NCBI GenBank assembly: GCA_964613425.1
Contig: CAZTHC010000047.1
Location: forward strand, 1-8,499
Reading direction: 5' to 3'
Length of the DNA: 8,499 nt
Source of the DNA: CAZTHC01 sp964613425
GTDB lineage: Bacteria; Bacillota; Clostridia; TANB77; CAG-508
The position numbers and the translations under genes are program-made. Under the pieces are notes generated by a model. The model made no database searches. It saw only the letters and a program-made list of their open reading frames with translations, and was not told the DNA's origin. This document shows, piece by piece, positions 1 through 6,173 of the stretch (its first letter is position 1; each line of letters opens with the position of its first letter).

Positions 1-2
1 AA

Positions 3-467
3 AATGAAGTAATGCAATTCCAAACAATTATACTAATGCTAATGAAAATTGAGAGGGTTAACGTAGAAATAATATTAGAATGGATAGAAAGATATTCAAA
101 TATATTTAGAGAATCTGTAAGCAAATGTGTTAATAACTACGAGAGTGGTGCATGGGAAGCATTAGAAGAATTGAAAAATGATGTATCTTTTCCACAGTTA
201 ATACGTATAGTAGAAAGTTTACAAGCAGCAGTTGAAAAAATACCTATTGCAGATGCATTTGACGAGTTAGATACAGAAAGAGCATACTACCAAGAAAAAA
301 GAAAAGAATCAAATGAAAGATTGATATCAAGAAAAGGACTTATAGGAAAGGTAATAGGCTTTGCACCATTAGTTGTTTCATTTGTAGGATACTTAATAGT
401 ACCATTAGTAGTAATAGGTTTACTAGGAATGACATCAACATTCAGCAGTATGTCTTCAATGACCTAA
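3..467 (+). CDS. GspF/TadC-like inner-membrane platform protein of a type II secretion / Tad pilus system (C-terminal part only)
   Basis: The reading frame is open from the window edge, so the start lies upstream and only the last ~154 residues are seen; the ATG at 12 is internal. The visible part fits the C-terminal half of a T2SSF domain: a soluble helical stretch with a typical 'KIPIADAFDEL' turn (G/K-x-P-hhxAhxxL pattern), a charged region rich in E/R/K (ERAYYQEKRKE), then a basic patch and a long hydrophobic segment over roughly the last 40 residues (GLIGKVIGFAPLVVSFVGYL onward), ending in a Ser/Thr-rich tail. In this family the protein sits in the cytoplasmic membrane, contacts the assembly ATPase and supports pilin polymerisation. 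The next gene starts 18 bases downstream, so it is cotranscribed with the pilin-like genes. Family is inferred from pattern, not from a search; a TadB relative is equally possible. Confidence 0.68.
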   Translation, partial: NEVMQFQTIILMLMKIERVNVEIILEWIERYSNIFRESVSKCVNNYESGAWEALEELKNDVSFPQLIRIVESLQAAVEKIPIADAFDELDTERAYYQEKRKESNERLISRKGLIGKVIGFAPLVVSFVGYLIVPLVVIGLLGMTSTFSSMSSMT

Positions 468-485
468 AGTTGAAAGGAAAAAAAT

Positions 486-1118
486 ATGGAAAATATGTCA
501 AAGGCAATAATAATTGCTGGAGGAGTTCTAATTGCAATAATTGTGCTAGTTTTGTTAATAATTATGTTTAATAATATAACAGATATGAATAAAAATAACT
601 TTGATTTAACAGATGAAATAATAGCATTCAACCAAACTTATGAATCTTATGATGGCAAAAAAATATATGGTTCTGAACTAACAACATTAATAAATAAAGT
701 TATTAATAATAATAAAAAATATAAAGATACTGACGAGTATAGTACATATAAAATTGACTTAAATATAAAATTTGTTAAAGATATTACTGCTTATGAAATT
801 TCATATACAAAACGCGCAAACGGAATGGGATATGATACAACTACAAAAGAAGATACACTTCCTATATTTGAAGAGGGAGAAATATATGATATAGATGACT
901 TAAACAATAAAACTGTTGGTTCAAATAATGTCAAATTTTTTTCTACAGCTAATAATAAAGTGATTAAAACACAAAAAGCAAACAGCGATGATTATACTGA
1001 AAGATATACTGGCTTTGCAGATTTTAAAAGAAGAATATTTAAATGTACAGGTATTACTTATAGTAAAGATACAGGAAGAGTAGAAAAATTATCATTTATA
1101 GAAATAGATCCAAATTAA
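486..1118 (+). CDS. Pilin-like membrane-anchored protein with MENxSKA leader (paralogue 1)
   Basis: A 210-residue protein of unknown function. The start at 486 is chosen because MENMSKAIIIAGG aligns with the same leader in three later genes; AAAGGA at 473-478 is the ribosome site. Residues 8-28 are one hydrophobic membrane segment beginning almost at the N-terminus, as in mature type IV pilins; the rest is polar, rich in Asn, Lys, Asp and Thr, and probably extracytoplasmic. Residues 43-79 carry the module shared by four consecutive genes (E-x-x-AFN-x-x-Y-x-x-Y-x-G, then G-x-x-hxTLINKV-x-x-NN). The C-terminal stretch FKCTGITYSKDTGRVEKL closely matches the end of the protein at 1626-2060, so these two are the nearest relatives. 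By position behind a GspF/TadC-like gene it is probably a pilus or pseudopilus subunit; that role is inference. Confidence 0.75.
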   Translation: MENMSKAIIIAGGVLIAIIVLVLLIIMFNNITDMNKNNFDLTDEIIAFNQTYESYDGKKIYGSELTTLINKVINNNKKYKDTDEYSTYKIDLNIKFVKDITAYEISYTKRANGMGYDTTTKEDTLPIFEEGEIYDIDDLNNKTVGSNNVKFFSTANNKVIKTQKANSDDYTERYTGFADFKRRIFKCTGITYSKDTGRVEKLSFIEIDPN

Positions 1119-1137
1119 AATCGAAAGGATATAAAAG

Positions 1138-1572
1138 ATGGAAAATGCATCAAAAGCATTAATAATTGCAGGCGGAATTTTAATAGCAATAGCTGTTGTT
1201 TCAATAGGATTATATCTGTTTGAAAATGCTAGAAATGTTGGAACAACAACAGATGCAAGACTTAAAAAACAGGAAACAGAAATGTTTAATGCACAGTTTA
1301 CAGAATTTATTGCTAAAAATGATAGTGGTGAAAACCTAACTGCACAAGATGTTGCAACAATTATTAATTTGGTTAGAGATTCATATAATACTGTTCAAGT
1401 AATAGAACTAGATATAAAACCAATTTCTGGAGTAACAATAAAAAATGTTGGGCAAAGCGACAATCAAAAATTAATAGCTTATATACTAACGAAAAATGCT
1501 AAATATAAAATAAACGACATGGGATATGACTCATTAGGAAAAATATGTAAAATTATAATAAAAGAAGTTTAA
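1138..1572 (+). CDS. Pilin-like membrane-anchored protein with MENASKAL leader (paralogue 2)
   Basis: A 144-residue protein beginning MENASKALIIAGGILIA, which fixes the start at 1138; AAAGGA at 1124-1129 is the ribosome site and the gap to the previous gene is 19 bases. One membrane segment covers about residues 8-28. The shared module follows at about residues 46-84 (E-x-E-MFN-x-x-F-x-x-F, then DVATIINLV), with two or three extra residues between its halves compared with the other paralogues. The remainder forms short alternating hydrophobic/polar strands suggesting a small beta domain outside the membrane. No Cys pair or known catalytic motif is visible (only one Cys, near the C-terminus). 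Likely a minor or major subunit of the pilus-like structure coded by the operon; no closer function can be given. Confidence 0.75.
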   Translation: MENASKALIIAGGILIAIAVVSIGLYLFENARNVGTTTDARLKKQETEMFNAQFTEFIAKNDSGENLTAQDVATIINLVRDSYNTVQVIELDIKPISGVTIKNVGQSDNQKLIAYILTKNAKYKINDMGYDSLGKICKIIIKEV

Positions 1573-1577
1573 AAAAG

Positions 1578-1606
1578 TTGAAAAATATAAAATAATATAT
1601 TATAAT
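1578..1606 (+). promoter_or_regulatory. Near-consensus housekeeping promoter inside the pilin-like operon
   Basis: TTGAAA at 1578-1583 and TATAAT at 1601-1606 are separated by exactly 17 bases, matching the vegetative sigma consensus at 11 of 12 positions. Transcription would start near 1613, a few bases before the AGAGG ribosome site of the gene at 1626. The background is very AT-rich, which raises the chance of accidental matches, but the combined match and spacing are better than elsewhere in the operon. Confidence 0.6.
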
Positions 1607-1625
1607 CTTAATATAGAGGTACTGA

Positions 1626-2060
1626 ATGAAGAAAACAATAATAATTATGTTCATAGCACTAATATTAATTTCAATTATATTAGTTTTTACAATAAGAAAT
1701 AGGCAACTTCAAAACAGAGAAATTATAAGTAGAAATTCTGAATATGAATATTTACTTGAAAAAGAAATTTTTGGAAATGAAGTTGCAACAATAATTAATA
1801 AAGCTGTAAATAATAATGAACAATATAACATTTCGAAAAATGAAGATGGTACATATATACCAGATAAGGGACATTCTATAAAAGTAGAATTAAATATGAT
1901 ATCTGTAGAAAAGACATATCAGATGGAACAAATATTTAATTCAGGTGTAAGTAATTTTATTAAGCATTTTGGTTTAATAAAGTTTAAATGCACAAAAATA
2001 GAATACCATGAAACCACAAAATTAGTCAGCAAAATAATATTTGAACAAATAGAAGAATAA
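1626..2060 (+). CDS. Pilin-like membrane-anchored protein without the MENASKA leader (paralogue 3)
   Basis: A 144-residue protein. The ATG at 1626 follows AGAGG at 1615-1619. The N-terminus is MKKTIIIMFIALILISIILV, a short basic start and one membrane segment (residues 3-23), replacing the MENASKAL leader of its neighbours. The body is still clearly homologous: residues 32-67 carry the shared module (EVATIINKAVNNNEQY), and the C-terminus FKCTKIEYHETTKLVSK matches that of the 486-1118 protein, with a shared Cys. It is therefore a shortened relative of paralogue 1. It has its own promoter (1578-1606), a 53-base gap before it and a repeat directly after it, so it may be an inserted or separately controlled subunit. 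It could also be a plain membrane-anchored pilus accessory protein; function unknown. Confidence 0.72.
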   Translation: MKKTIIIMFIALILISIILVFTIRNRQLQNREIISRNSEYEYLLEKEIFGNEVATIINKAVNNNEQYNISKNEDGTYIPDKGHSIKVELNMISVEKTYQMEQIFNSGVSNFIKHFGLIKFKCTKIEYHETTKLVSKIIFEQIEE

Positions 2061-2062
2061 AG

Positions 2063-2100
2063 CATATTGCAAACTGTAGGATCAGGCCTTGTGCCTGACT
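2063..2100 (+). repeat. Dispersed hairpin repeat, copy 1 (ATTGCAAAnTGTAGG family)
   Basis: CATATTGCAAACTGTAGG (2063-2080) is followed by a hairpin with TCAGGC at 2082-2087 and GCCTGA at 2093-2098 around a 5-base loop. The same head sequence precedes two other hairpins at 6116 and 6174. It begins just after the stop codon of the preceding gene and has no T-run after the stem, so it is not a normal terminator. Confidence 0.72.
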
Positions 2101-2121
2101 AAAAATGAATTAGTTATTAAT

Positions 2122-2146
2122 TTTAAGTTAAAAACTTTAGCTTAAA
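2122..2146. other. AT-rich nested dyad upstream of the 2191 gene
   Basis: TTTAAG at 2122-2127 pairs with CTTAAA at 2141-2146, and alternatively AAGTT at 2125-2129 pairs with AACTT at 2133-2137. The two pairings exclude each other. No T-run follows, so it is not a terminator. It could be a leader-RNA structure, a protein-binding site or chance in AT-rich DNA. Confidence 0.3.
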
Positions 2147-2174
2147 CCAAAATATAAAAATAATATAAAAATAC

Positions 2175-2182
2175 AAAGGAGG
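2175..2182 (+). promoter_or_regulatory. Very strong Shine-Dalgarno site for the 2191 gene
   Basis: AAAGGAGG lies 8 bases before the ATG at 2191. It is an eight-base match to the anti-Shine-Dalgarno region, stronger than the AAAGGA or AGGA sites of the other leader-bearing genes. It decides the start codon and suggests high translation of this subunit. Confidence 0.8.
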
Positions 2183-2190
2183 ATTTTTTT

Positions 2191-2607
2191 ATGGAAAACG
2201 CATCAAAAGCTTTAATAATTGCAGGAGCAGTTTTAATTTCAATAGTTATAGTAACAATAGGTGTAATGTTGGTAAATGGAGGAACAGGTTTATTTAACCA
2301 AGGTGGCGAAATGATGGCACAACAAGAAATAGATGCATTTAATAGTACATTTACAGCATATGAAGGAAGACAAACAGGTTCACAAGCAAGAGCTTTATTA
2401 ACAAAAATAGCTACACATAATTCAACAAATGTTGATGATGCATCAAAACAAGTTAATGTAAGTATTAATAAGGGTACAGATATTCTTGTAGTACAAAATA
2501 ATTTGTCAACAAATAAAAAATTAATAGAAACTGGAAAAGCATATGAAATTTCTTTTGAATATTCTGATTCAAATTTAGTTAATAAAATAAATATAGATGA
2601 AAAATAA
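2191..2607 (+). CDS. Pilin-like membrane-anchored protein with MENASKAL leader, possible major subunit (paralogue 4)
   Basis: A 138-residue protein starting MENASKALIIAGAVLIS, with the best ribosome site of the operon (2175-2182). One membrane segment spans about residues 8-28, followed by a flexible Gly-rich linker (VNGGTGLFNQGGE, 28-40). The shared module is at 46-79 (EIDAFNSTFTAYEGRQTGSQ, then ALLTKIATHN). The rest is a small Ser/Thr/Asn-rich domain ending in short predicted strands, with no Cys. Small size, Gly linker, high Ala/Thr content and strong translation signal fit the most abundant subunit of a filament, as for pilins generally; this is inference. It follows a 130-base spacer containing a dispersed repeat and an AT-rich dyad, the largest gap inside the operon. 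Confidence 0.77.
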   Translation: MENASKALIIAGAVLISIVIVTIGVMLVNGGTGLFNQGGEMMAQQEIDAFNSTFTAYEGRQTGSQARALLTKIATHNSTNVDDASKQVNVSINKGTDILVVQNNLSTNKKLIETGKAYEISFEYSDSNLVNKINIDEK

Positions 2608-2635
2608 TTTTAAAAAGTAAGTTAGGACAAAAATT

Positions 2636-3373
2636 ATGGAAAATGCAACAAAAGCACTTCAAATGGCTTTTGCAGTATTTGCATTTATAATAGCGTTAAC
2701 ACTATTTTTTATGGTGTCAAATCAAGCAAAAGCCGTTTCGGATTTTGTATTATATGTAACAGATAATACAAACTTTTTAGAAACAAAAGAAGCAGAGAAT
2801 GCTTTAAAGGAAGGTAGAAAAGTAGGAATGGAAACTATTATTCCTACTTTATATCGATATGCAAAGGAAAATTATAAAGTAAAAATATATGCAGAATCTT
2901 ATGATAAAGAATATGATTCAGTAACAGATACTTGGACAAATGGAAATACAAAAGATATGAAACTAATACAAGTATTTGATACAGAAATAGAAGTATTTAT
3001 TAAACAAATAACTCCAACAAACAAAAATTCATATGTGAACTCTGGAAAAATAACAGATGCCGAATATACGGCGTATAATATGTATAAAAACGAAGCTATG
3101 TGGAGTGGAAATGAAAAAGATACACGAAATAGAATAGATGCATTTCTAAAGGGTGGAGAAATAGTAATTAATCAAACATATACATATAATGCACCTATAG
3201 GAAATGGATTTATTAAAAATTATAAAGATAAAGAGTTTTTAGAAGTATATAGAGAAGTTAAGGAAGCAAAAACTTTAGATAACGAAGATGGATCTACAAT
3301 AGATATAATTGATAAGGCAAATATAAGAACAGAAGATACGAAAATGGTAATAGAATACTATTTATGTAAGTAA
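2636..3373 (+). CDS. Pilin-like membrane-anchored protein with MENATKAL leader but a different body (paralogue 5)
   Basis: A 245-residue protein. The start at 2636 is supported by the conserved leader MENATKALQMAFAVFAF; the ribosome site is weak (AGGA at 2624-2627). The membrane segment covers about residues 8-27. Unlike the four genes before it, it lacks the AFN-x-x-F / TLINKV module: after the membrane segment comes a helical stretch and a larger domain rich in Lys, Glu, Asn and Tyr (strand-like segments such as KLIQVFDTEIEVFIKQI at about 102-118). By analogy with other pilus systems a larger, less strongly translated member could be a minor subunit or tip adaptor, but no motif proves this. 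Only the leader links it to the family, which suggests that the leader is the part recognised by the assembly machine. Confidence 0.73.
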   Translation: MENATKALQMAFAVFAFIIALTLFFMVSNQAKAVSDFVLYVTDNTNFLETKEAENALKEGRKVGMETIIPTLYRYAKENYKVKIYAESYDKEYDSVTDTWTNGNTKDMKLIQVFDTEIEVFIKQITPTNKNSYVNSGKITDAEYTAYNMYKNEAMWSGNEKDTRNRIDAFLKGGEIVINQTYTYNAPIGNGFIKNYKDKEFLEVYREVKEAKTLDNEDGSTIDIIDKANIRTEDTKMVIEYYLCK

Positions 3374-3394
3374 TAGTAAGAGGAGGATTTAAAA

Positions 3395-3916
3395 ATGGGA
3401 GATACTTTAATAACAATTATTGCAATTTTTTTAGCAGCTGTTTTGCTATTTGTTTTTCCAATGTTAGCAATTTCAGAAAGAAATGATGATGTAGCACAAC
3501 TTCAAGTACAGGTGGCTGCGGAAGAGTTTATTAATGAAACAACAAACAAAGGTAATATGACACAAACAAATTATGAAAAATTTTTAAGCAGATTAATGGC
3601 AACAGGTAATAGCTATGATGTTGAAATGGAAGTTCAAATATTGGATGAAAATCCAGGTAAAAAAACAACATGGACATCTACAGATAAAATAGGTGAGAAT
3701 CTATACTATTCTGTGTATACAACACAAATAGAAGAACAGTTGGCAAAAGGAAAATATGTTTTAAAAGAAGGAGATATTGTAACTATAAAAGTAAAAAATA
3801 CAAATTTAACATTATCACAGATGTTTAAAAATTTCTTTTATAGAATATCTGGAAACAATACAGCACAAATAGCTGCAGAATTTACAGGAGTAGTATCTGC
3901 AAACGGAAATAGTTAA
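3395..3916 (+). CDS. Single-span minor pseudopilin/TadE-like protein
   Basis: A 173-residue protein with a strong AGGAGG site at 3381-3386, 8 bases before the ATG. Residues 5-25 form one membrane segment starting right at the N-terminus, without the MENASKA leader. A helical section (about 30-45) is followed by a region reading NKGNMTQTNYEKFLSRL and then ATGNSYDVEMEVQILDE, i.e. a 'G-x-hT-x-x-x-Y-x-x-F-x-x-x-L-x-x-TG' pattern that I associate with small exported proteins of clostridial Tad loci. The C-terminal part (LKEGDIVTIKVKN) looks like beta strands. There are no Cys residues. It is probably a minor component of the same filament or secretion apparatus; the TadE-like label rests on architecture and context only. 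Confidence 0.65.
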   Translation: MGDTLITIIAIFLAAVLLFVFPMLAISERNDDVAQLQVQVAAEEFINETTNKGNMTQTNYEKFLSRLMATGNSYDVEMEVQILDENPGKKTTWTSTDKIGENLYYSVYTTQIEEQLAKGKYVLKEGDIVTIKVKNTNLTLSQMFKNFFYRISGNNTAQIAAEFTGVVSANGNS

Positions 3917-3934
3917 AAAGGATAACAAAAAGAT

Positions 3935-5452
3935 ATGAATATTCAAACATTAACCGTAATATTTATAATAATTATATTTCCAATAATATTAGTTATGTCT
4001 GCGTATACACAAGGGCAAATTGATACTATTGTTTTACAAGCAAAATATGACAGTAAACTATATGCTGCTACTTATGATGCGATAAAAGCATTCCAAACAA
4101 ATACAGTACATAATAATGTATCGAATGTTTCAGATTCATTAAGAAGAGATGTGCAAGCGTCGATAAGTACATTTATTAAAACTTTATCAATAAATTTAGG
4201 TGTTCCTGGATATAGCCAAAATGAAATGATGCAATATATACCTGCAATATTATTTACTAATTATGATGGATATTATATATATGCACCAAATTCAACAATT
4301 GATGAAAATGGAGATACTAAATATAAGCATATTTTAAAACCATATATTTATTATACAAAAGAATATATAAAAGATAATAATAATAGAATTGTAATTAATT
4401 ATACTTTGGATAATTATATAACAGTATATGGATATATAGATGGAACATATGTAGCAAAATCTGGATATTTAGAGGCAGAAGAAGTAGATGTTGCATTAGG
4501 AAAAAATTTTGTTAAAGAAGATAGTTTTTATGAGTTTTTAGGTTTGAATATTATTACTGAAAGTAATAATAACGAAAAATATGAGAGAGAAAATTATAAA
4601 TATACATATGATAGTGATAAATCAAAAGTATATTGTGATAGTAGTAATAATTGGTTTAGATATAGAAATAATGAAAAAGTCTATACTTCTGCTAATACTA
4701 ATAATCTACTAAATAATACAGATAACGATTTTGCAAAAAAATATTATGAAGATGCAAAATTATTTACAGAATGGTATAACGCAGATATAGTAGGGAATTT
4801 TACAGATTTGAGTAAAATAGATGAAAATAACAATCCATTAAAAATTGATTCGTCTTTTAATGAAGAAAGAAGAAATGTAATAGTAAATTCTATTCAGGAT
4901 AACTTAAATACAGCCATATCTAGTTATAATGCAAATTCACAAGGATTAGGTAGTGTATATAACTTTAAAATGCCAGTCCTTACAGAAACAGATTGGGATA
5001 ATGTTTTAAAAAATGTAACAATGGTAACTTTTATGCAAGGATTAAAAATGGGACAGAAATTTTATAATAACTATGCAATTGTTAATTCAACAATGAATAA
5101 ACAATATATTAGTAGAGATACAATATATTTTGTAGAAAAAGATAATCAAGATACAAGTTATTATCATAGAATAGATTGTCCAGAATTAAATAATAAAGAA
5201 ATTATTGGATATAAGAATACAGATTTTAAAACAATTATAAATACAGATAAGTATACCGGTAAAAAAACAATTACTTGGAACAAAGAAAATCAAGCTTGTT
5301 ATTATTGTATTATTAGTGGAAATTATGATAAGTTAAATTTAAATGATAGTAGTTCTGAAGCTCAAAAAAGAAATATAGCATTAAATACAGCATTGGTAAG
5401 AGAAAAATATGTATTCTATAAAATAAATTATAATGTTTTTGAACATAAATAA
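3935..5452 (+). CDS. Large membrane-anchored exported protein with C-terminal Ada-like His/Cys zinc motif
   Basis: A 505-residue protein, the largest of the operon. AAAGGA at 3917-3922 precedes the ATG by 12 bases, a little long. Residues about 6-24 form one membrane segment, then a helical stretch (DTIVLQAKYDSKLYAATYDA) and a long, Asn/Tyr/Asp/Ser-rich body, probably outside the membrane. A segment near 100-120 reads MMQYIPAILFTNYDGYYIYA. Near the end are H411, C415, C455 and C458, arranged as YHRIDCPEL ... ACYYC. This H-x3-C ... C-x2-C spacing resembles the Ada-type zinc-binding fold (C-x3-C ... C-x2-C), here with His in the first place and a longer loop. It may be a tip, adhesin or structural protein of the pilus-like system, in the position often taken by TadG-like genes. 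No enzyme motif was recognised. Confidence 0.7.
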   Translation: MNIQTLTVIFIIIIFPIILVMSAYTQGQIDTIVLQAKYDSKLYAATYDAIKAFQTNTVHNNVSNVSDSLRRDVQASISTFIKTLSINLGVPGYSQNEMMQYIPAILFTNYDGYYIYAPNSTIDENGDTKYKHILKPYIYYTKEYIKDNNNRIVINYTLDNYITVYGYIDGTYVAKSGYLEAEEVDVALGKNFVKEDSFYEFLGLNIITESNNNEKYERENYKYTYDSDKSKVYCDSSNNWFRYRNNEKVYTSANTNNLLNNTDNDFAKKYYEDAKLFTEWYNADIVGNFTDLSKIDENNNPLKIDSSFNEERRNVIVNSIQDNLNTAISSYNANSQGLGSVYNFKMPVLTETDWDNVLKNVTMVTFMQGLKMGQKFYNNYAIVNSTMNKQYISRDTIYFVEKDNQDTSYYHRIDCPELNNKEIIGYKNTDFKTIINTDKYTGKKTITWNKENQACYYCIISGNYDKLNLNDSSSEAQKRNIALNTALVREKYVFYKINYNVFEHK

Positions 5453-5471
5453 TAAGGAAGGTTGATAAAAA

Positions 5472-5945
5472 ATGAAAAGTGTTTTAAGTTATTTGCTTAT
5501 TTTTGCAATGATACTTTTTTGGATATTTAGAGTTATTGTTACATTAACAACAACAATGGGAATTGAAATGGGATTTGTTTCAGTAAATCCAAATTTTGAA
5601 ATTGTAACATTATTTATAACATTAGTATGCATAATACTAATATTCAAAAGACATATAATTGGAGCTATAGCATATTTAATTTCACAATGTGCATATTTTG
5701 GATTCGATTTATACGATGTATTAATAAAAACAACAGAAGGAGAAAATGTAGTAATAAACTATACAGAAATATTTATTGCAGCTGTAGCAATTATTTTACC
5801 AATAGCAATATTTTTTGATATTATAATAACAAAAACAAGTGATAGTGCAGGAGCAAACAATAAAAAAACAGACTGGTTTTACAAGAACAAAGACTTTGAC
5901 AGAGTATTAGATGAAAGAGCAGATAAAAATAATTATAAATTTTAA
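5472..5945 (+). CDS. Small polytopic membrane protein with conserved-looking charged tail
   Basis: A 157-residue protein with AAGGAAGG at 5454-5461, 10 bases before the start. Four membrane segments can be seen at about residues 5-27, 43-58, 62-80 and 98-119, followed by a short linker (TSDSAGANN) and a charged, aromatic C-terminal tail (KTDWFYKNKDFDR, then DERADKNNY) that is likely cytoplasmic if the N-terminus is also inside. It is the last gene of the operon, 19 bases after the previous one and 9 bases before the terminator stem. Multi-span character separates it from the pilin-like proteins; it could be a membrane scaffold or an assembly factor of the apparatus. I do not recognise a named family, and no peptidase Asp pair typical of prepilin peptidases stands out. 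Confidence 0.7.
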   Translation: MKSVLSYLLIFAMILFWIFRVIVTLTTTMGIEMGFVSVNPNFEIVTLFITLVCIILIFKRHIIGAIAYLISQCAYFGFDLYDVLIKTTEGENVVINYTEIFIAAVAIILPIAIFFDIIITKTSDSAGANNKKTDWFYKNKDFDRVLDERADKNNYKF

Positions 5946-5953
5946 ATTAAAGC

Positions 5954-5982
5954 AAAAAAACAGATTTCAAGTCTGTTTTTTT
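5954..5982 (+). terminator. Intrinsic terminator closing the pilus-like operon
   Basis: Seven A plus CAGA (5954-5964) pairs perfectly with TCTG plus seven T (5972-5982) around a 7-base loop, giving an 11-bp stem whose 3' side is itself the T-run. It begins 9 bases after the stop codon at 5945. The A-run/T-run symmetry means it could also work for transcripts arriving from the right. Confidence 0.9.
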
Positions 5983-6010
5983 ATTTTGTATATTATATAT
6001 GTCTGATTAT

Positions 6011-6050
6011 TGTCATGTTGAGCGAGACGAAGGAAGTCGAAACATCTCAT
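6011..6050. repeat. Dispersed intergenic repeat of the TGTCATGTTGAGCGA type
   Basis: The segment starts TGTCATGTTGAGCGAG and ends GAAACATCTC. Ends can pair imperfectly (ATGTT 6015-6019 with AACAT 6041-6045, GAC 6026-6028 with GTC 6036-6038). I recognise it as a variant of a short intergenic repeat seen in many unrelated bacterial genomes (GTCAT-x-xTGAGCG...GAA-x-ATCTC). Only one copy lies in this window, so the repeat call depends on that recollection. Confidence 0.6.
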
Positions 6051-6115
6051 AGGTAATCATAAATTACCCCCCAAAAAGCATATCGACTGCATGTGACTAC
6101 TTAATGTAAAAATGA

Positions 6116-6157
6116 CATATTGCAAATTGTAGGGGTCGGCGTCCTCGACGACTCGCC
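6116..6157 (+). repeat. Dispersed hairpin repeat, copy 2 (ATTGCAAAnTGTAGG family)
   Basis: CATATTGCAAATTGTAGG at 6116-6133 matches copy 1 at 17 of 18 bases. The head is followed by a hairpin in which GGGTCG (6133-6138) pairs with CGACTC (6149-6154), one G-T pair included, and CG/CG pairing continues inside. The hairpin sequence differs from that of the other copies while the head is kept. Confidence 0.75.
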
Positions 6158-6173
6158 AAATCAGATTACAAAT

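Noticed and set aside
2082..2098. Intrinsic terminator after the gene at 1626
   Set aside because: The stem is only 6 bp and is followed by GACTAAAAATG without a T-run; the shared head with two other copies marks it as part of a dispersed repeat.
5627..5818. A 63-codon open frame on the + strand inside the last pilus-operon gene
   Set aside because: It overlaps a well-supported membrane-protein gene in another frame, has no ribosome site and gives an Asn/Cys/Tyr-rich translation typical of a shadow frame in AT-rich DNA.
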